Source: Nemertoderma westbladi (taxonomy: Eukaryota > Xenacoelomorpha > Nemertodermatida > Nemertodermatidae). Taken from it: DNA of 37,208 nucleotides. Location: positions 1 to 37,208 of the forward strand of contig JAUCBJ010002527.1 of assembly GCA_032718475.1 (NCBI GenBank), written 5' to 3'. The translations under genes were made by a program, and so were the position numbers. The notes beneath the pieces were generated by a model. That model searched no databases. It had not been told where the DNA came from and saw only the letters and a list, made by a program, of their open reading frames with translations. Below, piece after piece: positions 32,049 through 37,208 of the stretch (the stretch's first letter is position 1; every line of letters starts with the position of its first letter).

Positions 32049-33500
32049 AGGCGGGAAACTTTTAACATTCCAGCTCTGCGGTTTGCGGTCGTTCTACTGA
32101 GATCACCTTTTAACGTTCCAGCTCTGCGGTTTGCGTTAACGTTCCAGCTCTGCGGTTTGCGGTCGTTCTACTGAGATCACCTTTTAACGTTCCAGCTCTG
32201 CGGTTTGCGGTCGTTCTACTGAGATCACCTTTTAACGTTCCAGCTCTGCGGTTTGCGGTCGTTCTACTGAGATCACCCGCTTACGTTCCAGCTCTGCGGT
32301 TTGCGGTCGTTCTACTGAGATCACCCGTGTGGTTTGCGGTCGTTCTACTGAGATCACCTTTTAACGTTCCAGCTCTGCGGTTTGCGGTCGTTCTACTGAG
32401 ATCACCCGCTCAGGCGGGAAACTTTTAACGTTCCAGCTCTGCGGTTTGCGGTCGTTCTACTGAGATCACCCGTGCGGTTTGCGGTCGTTCTACTGAGATC
32501 ACCCGTGCGGTTTGCGGTCGTTCTACTGAGATCACCTTTTAACGTTCCAGCTCTGCGGTTTGCGGTCGTTCTACTGAGATCACCTTTTAACGTTCCAGCT
32601 CTGCGGTTTGCGGTCGTTCTACTGAGATCACCTTTTAACGTTCCAGCTCTGCGGTTTGCGGTCGTTCTACTGAGATCACCCGCTCAGGCGGGAAACTTTT
32701 AACGTTCCAGCTCTGCGGTTTGCGGTCGTTCTACTGAGATCACCCGTGCGGTTTGCAGTCGTTCTACTGAGATCACCCGCTTACGTTCCAGCTCTGCGGT
32801 TTGCGGTCGTTCTACTGAGATCACCCGTGCGGTTTGCGGTCGTTCTACTGAGATCACCCGTGCGGTTTGCGGTCGTTCTACTGAGATCACCCGTGCGGTT
32901 TGCGGTCGTTCTACTGAGATCACCTTTTAATGTTCCAGCTCTGCGGTTTGCGGTCATTCTACTGAGATCACCCGCTCAGGCGGGAAACTTTTAACGTTCC
33001 AGCTCTGCGGTTTGCGGTCGTTCTACTGAGATCACCTGTGCGGTTTGCGGTCGTTCTACTGAGATCACCCATGCGGTTTGCGGTCGTTCTACTGAGATCA
33101 CCCGTGCGCTTTGCGGTCGTTCTACTGAGATCACCCGTGCGGTTTGCGGTCGTTCTACTGAGATCACCTTTTAACGTTCCAGCTCTGCGGTTTGCGTTAA
33201 CGTTCCAGCTCTGCGGTTTGCGGTCGTTCTACTGAGATCACCCGCTTACTTTTAACGTTCCAGCTCTGCGGTTTGCGGTCGTTCTACTGAGATCACCCGC
33301 TTACTTTTAATGTTCCAGCTCTGCGGTTTGCGGTCGTTCTACTGAGATCACCTTTTAACGTTCCAGCTCTGCGGTTTGCGGTCGTTCTACTGAGATCACC
33401 CGCTTACTTTTAACGTTCCAGCTCTGCGGTTTGCAGTCGTTCTACTGAGATCACCTTTTAACGTTCCAGCTCTGCGGTTTGCGGTCGTTCTACTGAGACC
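32049..33500. repeat. 48/33-bp minisatellite, left arm of a large palindrome
   Basis: The long unit is 48 bp (ttttaacgttccagctctgc ... ctactgagatcacc); a short unit of about 33 bp (cgtgcggtttgcggtcg ... atcacc) is interspersed. caggcgggaaac marks appear at about 32049, 32412, 32687 and 32976. Distinctive variants (gtgcgctttgcgg near 33106, cccatgcgg near 33069, cacctgtgcgg near 33035, gtgtggtttgcgg near 32326) recur in mirrored order in the right arm. Both unit lengths are multiples of three, so repetitive frames (RFAVVLLRSP) stay open; I do not call them genes. Confidence 0.95.
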
Positions 33501-33506
33501 CGCTTG

Positions 33507-33805
33507 ATAATTTAAATGACCCACTATCATTATATATAACTTGAGGGATAATGACTGTAGAAGGCCTACTCTAATGACTCTAATGCCACGGTTAACAACT
33601 TTCTACAGTCATTATCCCTGAAGTTATAACTATAGATACGCCACGAACGGCATCATTTCGACTTCTTACCCATTTAAACTATCATTAGATGGAGCAGATT
33701 TACCCGAATTAAAAACCAAGAATAGCAATGAATGATCTTTGCAATTACTTTGCAATTACTGGAGCACAATCGAAATAAATCCATGCCCATGTTACCACGT
33801 TCATC
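33507..33805. other. Unassigned spacer DNA with a hairpin
   Basis: Apart from the inverted repeat at 33535-33628 I see no gene. A short tandem gcaattactttgcaattact lies near 33738. Confidence 0.5.
33535..33628. other. Hairpin: 28-bp inverted repeat with one mismatch, 38-bp loop
   Basis: tataacttgagggataatga ... (33535-33562) pairs with 33601-33628 at 27 of 28 positions. It could be the remnant of a small foldback element or an RNA hairpin. The loop contains aatgactctaatg, related to the stem sequence. Confidence 0.7.
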
Positions 33806-34105
33806 TCAGAGATTAGTGCTCGTTTTAACTTCAAATTTAGAGCAAGATTTTAAAGACCCAAATGGAACCAAAATGTAGTCAACTACTGATTTACCCCTCG
33901 CCCCCGTGAAGGTAAAGTTATTGAGATCTGGGTTAACCCGTCCATTTACTACACACAAACAAGATTCCTTACAAAAGTCTATCAGATTACGACCGTGACT
34001 ATTAAATTCATCATCAATTATATGTCGGGGAAAACAACCATCGCCAATCCAACCATCGTCTAAGCCAATTATAATGTTCGATAAATCGCCAGTTTGATCA
34101 TTCAA
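33806..34105 (-). pseudogene. C-terminal endonuclease fragment of another non-LTR element
   Basis: The 99-aa minus-strand frame contains HGRNLIDFC, VVNGRVNPD, NFTFTGARGKSVVDYILV and F-V spaced as in the C-terminal half of EEP/APE endonucleases of non-LTR retrotransposons. The catalytic N-terminal half and the final SDH are missing. It does not match the endonuclease of either larger element in this window, so a third family is represented. Upstream the same frame runs into the 33-bp minisatellite. Confidence 0.7.
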
Positions 34106-34117
34106 ATCACGAAGATC

Positions 34118-34465
34118 ATAGCAGTGGTCGGCAACATCAGCACATAGGTCGGAGCAGTGGTCGGCAACATCAGCACATAATTTGGAGCAGTGGTCGGCAA
34201 CATCAGCACATAGGTCGGATCAGTGGTCGGCAACATCAGCACATAGGTCGGAGCAGTGGTCGGCAACATCAGCACATAGGTCGGAGCAGTGGTCGGCAAC
34301 ATCAGCACATAGGTCGGAGCAGTGGTCGGCAACATCAGCACATAGGTCGGAGCAGTGGTCGGCAACATCAGCACATAGGTCGGAGCAGTGGTCGGCAACA
34401 TCAGCACATAGGTCGGAGCAGTGGTCGGCAACATCAGCACATAGGTCGGAGCAGTGGTCGGCACT
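34118..34465. repeat. 33-bp minisatellite, about 10 copies
   Basis: The unit contains gagcagtggtcggcaacatc followed by agcacataggtcg. cagtggtcgg recurs every 33 bases from 34122 to 34452. Variants include ataatttgg (near 34178) and gatcagtgg (near 34217). The length is a multiple of three and the minus-strand translation (DHCSDLCADVA) is in the same frame as the endonuclease fragment. Confidence 0.95.
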
Positions 34466-35416
34466 AGTACTACTAGGATCGGCATGCTGCATTGCAGCTG
34501 CATTTTTAAGAATGCTGTGCCGGCTTATCGACAAAATCGCACCGCCACAACTCCCTATCACCCATGACATTTGCTAGATCATCCGCATCTTCAAGGCCAG
34601 TGTCCTTTAAGATGCGTCTCAAGAAAGTCATGGGTTGTCCACCATGCTTATTCACTCCATGAGGCTGCCAAAGTACAAGATTATGCACTGGCTGGTCCTC
34701 ACGGCGAAAGCAATGTCCTGCAAAGCGGAGCCGATTTTGTTCTAGTGTCAAGCTTGGGGGAACCAATGAGACACCTCCAATGTTATATAGTGTCTGGTTG
34801 GAGATGTGTGCATTGTACTTGACACAATGTACCCGGCGTAGCATTCTTGTGAATGTGCCATCCAGAGATTTGGTGTCCTCAGCAGTTAGAGCCCAGCATG
34901 GACTCCCGTAGAGGAGTACTGGAACTACTGCTGCTCTAAATAATCGGACCTTAAGTTTCCGATTAATTCTAGGTGACTTCCAAATCCTGGAAAGCCTATT
35001 CAAGGCTGCCCATGCCTTTCCCTTACGTATTCGAAGGTCCTCACCTGACTTCCGGATCCATGATCCCAGGTAACAGAAGTCGTCCACATGCTCAAGCATA
35101 CCATCCTTTGAGCTTATGCTCATCCGATCAGAGACTTGCTGAGGACTTTCAAAGTTAACTGTCAGAATTTTGGTCTTTCTGGAGTTAATAAAAAGACCAA
35201 CACTAGAAGCAGCATGTTCTAATGAGCTGAGGAGCCGCTGGGCTCCCTCTAATGATTCTGAGAGTACTCCCAAGTCATCAGCAAAGTCTAGATCAGTTAG
35301 GTACTTGGCAGGATTTCCTCGACTTCTGGAGCCAGTAGGTGGAGTTATCATCACCCCATCATCATTATGATGATCTAAGGACATGCGTAGAACATAGTCA
35401 ACCACAATAATGAACA
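34466..35416 (-). mobile_element. 5'-truncated second copy of the 19-23 kb non-LTR element
   Basis: It matches about 19320-20267 nearly base for base, including the ggcatgctgcattgcagctg 3' end and a ctagtagta-type tail. It stops abruptly at gaacaa (35416), where the palindrome's right arm begins. 5' truncation is usual for non-LTR insertions, but truncation exactly at the minisatellite could also reflect a later rearrangement. Confidence 0.92.
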
Positions 35417-35426
35417 ACGACTGCAA
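34506..35426 (-). pseudogene. Truncated reverse transcriptase (306 aa), open but partial
   Basis: The frame corresponds to the C-terminal 300 residues of the RT at 19356-20657. It keeps VVDYVLRMSLDHH and the catalytic LDFADDLGVL (QDFADD in the other copy), and the C-terminal AGHCFRREDQ and CDFVDKPAQHS (CNFVD in the other). RT motif A and the endonuclease are missing, so it cannot function alone. The first few residues come from palindrome DNA. Confidence 0.9.
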
Positions 35427-37208
35427 ACCGCAGAGCTGGAACGTTAAAAGTAAGCGGGTGATCTCAGTAGAACGACCGCAAACCGCAGAGCTGGAACGTT
35501 AAAAGGTGATCTCAGTAGAACGACCGCAAACCGCAGAGCTGGAACATTAAAAGTAAGCGGGTGATCTCAGTAGAACGACCGCAAACCGCAGAGCTGGAAC
35601 GTTAAAAGTAAGCGGGTGATCTCAGTAGAACGACCGCAAACCGCAGAGCTGGAACGTTAAAGCAAACCGCAGAGCTGGAACGTTAACGCAAACCGCAGAG
35701 CTGGAACGTTAAAAGGTGATCTCAGTAGAACGACCGCAAACCGCACGGGTGATCTCAGTAGAACGACCGCAAAGCGCACGGGTGATCTCAGTAGAACGAC
35801 CGCAAACCGCATGGGTGATCTCAGTAGAACGACCGCAAACCGCACAGGTGATCTCAGTAGAACGACCGCAAACCGCAGAGCTGGAACGTTAAAAGTTTCC
35901 CGCCTGAGCGGGTGATCTCAGTAGAACGACCGCAAACCGCAGAGCTGGAACATTAAAAGGTGATCTCAGTAGAACGACCGCAAATCGCACGGGTGATCTC
36001 AGTAGAACGACTGCAAACCGCACGGGTGATCTCAGTAGAACGACCGCAAACCGCACGGGTGATCTCAGTAGAACGACCGCAAACCGCAGAGCTGGAACGT
36101 AAGCGGGTGATCTCAGTAGAACGACTGCAAACCGCACGGGTGATCTCAGTAGAACGACCGCAAACCGCAGAGCTGGAAGGTTAAAAGTTTCCCGCCTGAG
36201 CGGGTGATCTCAGTAGAACGACCGCAAACCGCAGAGCTGGAACGTTAAAAGGTGATCTCAGTAGAACGACCGCAAACCGCAGAGCTGGAACGTTAAAAGG
36301 TGATCTCAGTAGAACGACCGCAAACCGCAGAGCTGGAACGTTAAAAGGTGATCTCAGTAGAACGACCGCAAACCGCACGGGTGATCTCAGTAGAACGACC
36401 GCAAACCGCACGGGTGATCTCAGTAGAACGACCGCAAACCGCAGAGCTGGAACGTTAAAAGTTTCCCGCCTGAGCGGGTGATCTCAGTAGAACGACCGCA
36501 ACCCGCAGAGCTGGAACGTTAAAAGGTGATCTCAGTAGAACGACCGCAAACCACACGGGTGATCTCAGTAGAACGACCGCAAACCGCAGAGCTGGAACGT
36601 AAGCGGGTGATCTCAGTAGAACGACCGCAAACCGCAGAGCTGGAACGTTAAAAGGTGATCTCAGTAGAACGACCGCAAACCGCAGAGCTGGAACGTTAAA
36701 AGGTGATCTCAGTAGAACGACCGCAAACCGCAGAGCTGGAACGTTAAAAGGTGATCTCAGTAGAACGACCGCAAACCGCAGAGCTGGAACGTTAAAAGGT
36801 GATCTCAGTAGAACGACCGCAAACCGCACGGGTGAGCTCAGTAGAACGTCCGCAAACCGCACGGGTGATCTCAGTAGAACGACCGCAAACCGCAGAGCTG
36901 GAACGTTAAAAGTTTCCCGCCTGAGCGGGTGATCTCAGTAGAACGACCGCAACCCGCAGAGCTGGAACGTTAAAAGGTGATCTCAGTAGAACGACCGCAA
37001 ACCACACGGGTGATCTCAGTAGAACGACCGCAAACCGCAGAGCTGGAACGTAAGCGGGTGATCTCAGTAGAACGACCGCAAACCGCAGAGCTGGAACGTT
37101 AAAAGGTGATCTCAGTAGAACGACCGCAAACCGCAGAGCTGGAACGTTAAAAGGTGATCTCAGTAGAACGACCGCAAACCGCAGAGCTGGAACGTTAACG
37201 CAAACCGC
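35417..37208. repeat. 48/33-bp minisatellite, right arm of the palindrome (inverted)
   Basis: The reverse complement of the array at about 32128-33440, with unit variants in mirrored order. It includes cgactgcaaaccg at the inner edge (matching gcagtcg near 33432) and aacgttaacgcaaaccgc at 37191-37208 (matching gcggtttgcgttaacg near 32130). gtttcccgcctgagcggg marks occur at about 35895, 36187, 36460 and 36910. A segment of about 450 bp is duplicated (aaaccacacggg at about 36549 and 36999), which makes this arm longer. The array runs off the window. Confidence 0.95.

Noticed and set aside
34182-34577. 131-codon plus-strand and 133-codon minus-strand repetitive ORFs
   Set aside because: They are translations of the 33-bp minisatellite, whose length is a multiple of three. 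Only the frame leading into the endonuclease fragment was kept as an observation.
5298-37208. CRISPR arrays
   Set aside because: The tandem units are contiguous, with no unique spacers between constant repeats, and the context is eukaryotic transposons with no cas-like genes.

Overview
The window looks like repeat-dense, gene-poor nuclear DNA of an animal, probably an invertebrate; I cannot place it more precisely. The evidence is the content: a Ty3/gypsy LTR retrotransposon, two APE-type non-LTR retrotransposon families, foldback (MITE-like) elements and many minisatellites, with A+T-rich unique DNA between them. There is no bacterial operon layout, no recognisable tRNA or rRNA and no CRISPR array. 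Only one open frame (1128-2576) is not obviously part of a known transposon type.

Layout. 1-4600: unique DNA with a degenerate direct repeat, an X-box and TATA motif, and a 483-codon zinc-knuckle frame interrupted by three codons, all TGA. 4541-6605: small tandem and direct repeats, a 22-bp minisatellite and a ~237-bp foldback element. 6631-6697: scrap of a non-LTR element. 6699-18690: a ~6.8-kb minisatellite (23/24-bp units with higher-order structure), split at 8077-13216 by a young LTR retrotransposon with matching 226-bp LTRs, a 5-bp target duplication and one intact 1506-aa Gag-Pol frame. 19317-23072: near full-length non-LTR element on the minus strand (one stop, one frameshift). 23261-23967: 17-bp minisatellite. 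24400-30990: a long CR1/L2-like non-LTR element on the plus strand. Its ORF1 carries a SAP-like domain and an SGNH esterase, a membrane-protein-like region follows, and its ORF2 (endonuclease plus RT) begins with a hydrophobic leader and a 2A-like NPGP motif. All parts are mutationally broken. 31031-31632: second foldback element. 32049-37208: a large palindrome with minisatellite arms in opposite orientation, around a spacer that holds a hairpin, an endonuclease fragment, a 33-bp minisatellite and a 5'-truncated second copy of the 19-23 kb element.

How it fits together: this is a transposon and tandem-repeat neighbourhood, not a cooperating gene cluster. Several large arrays touch or lie close to a transposon end. 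The LTR insertion can be ordered after amplification of the 23-bp array, because unoccupied copies of its target site remain in that array. The points most worth a second look are the membrane-protein region inside the CR1/L2-like element, the TGA-interrupted zinc-knuckle frame, and the palindrome.
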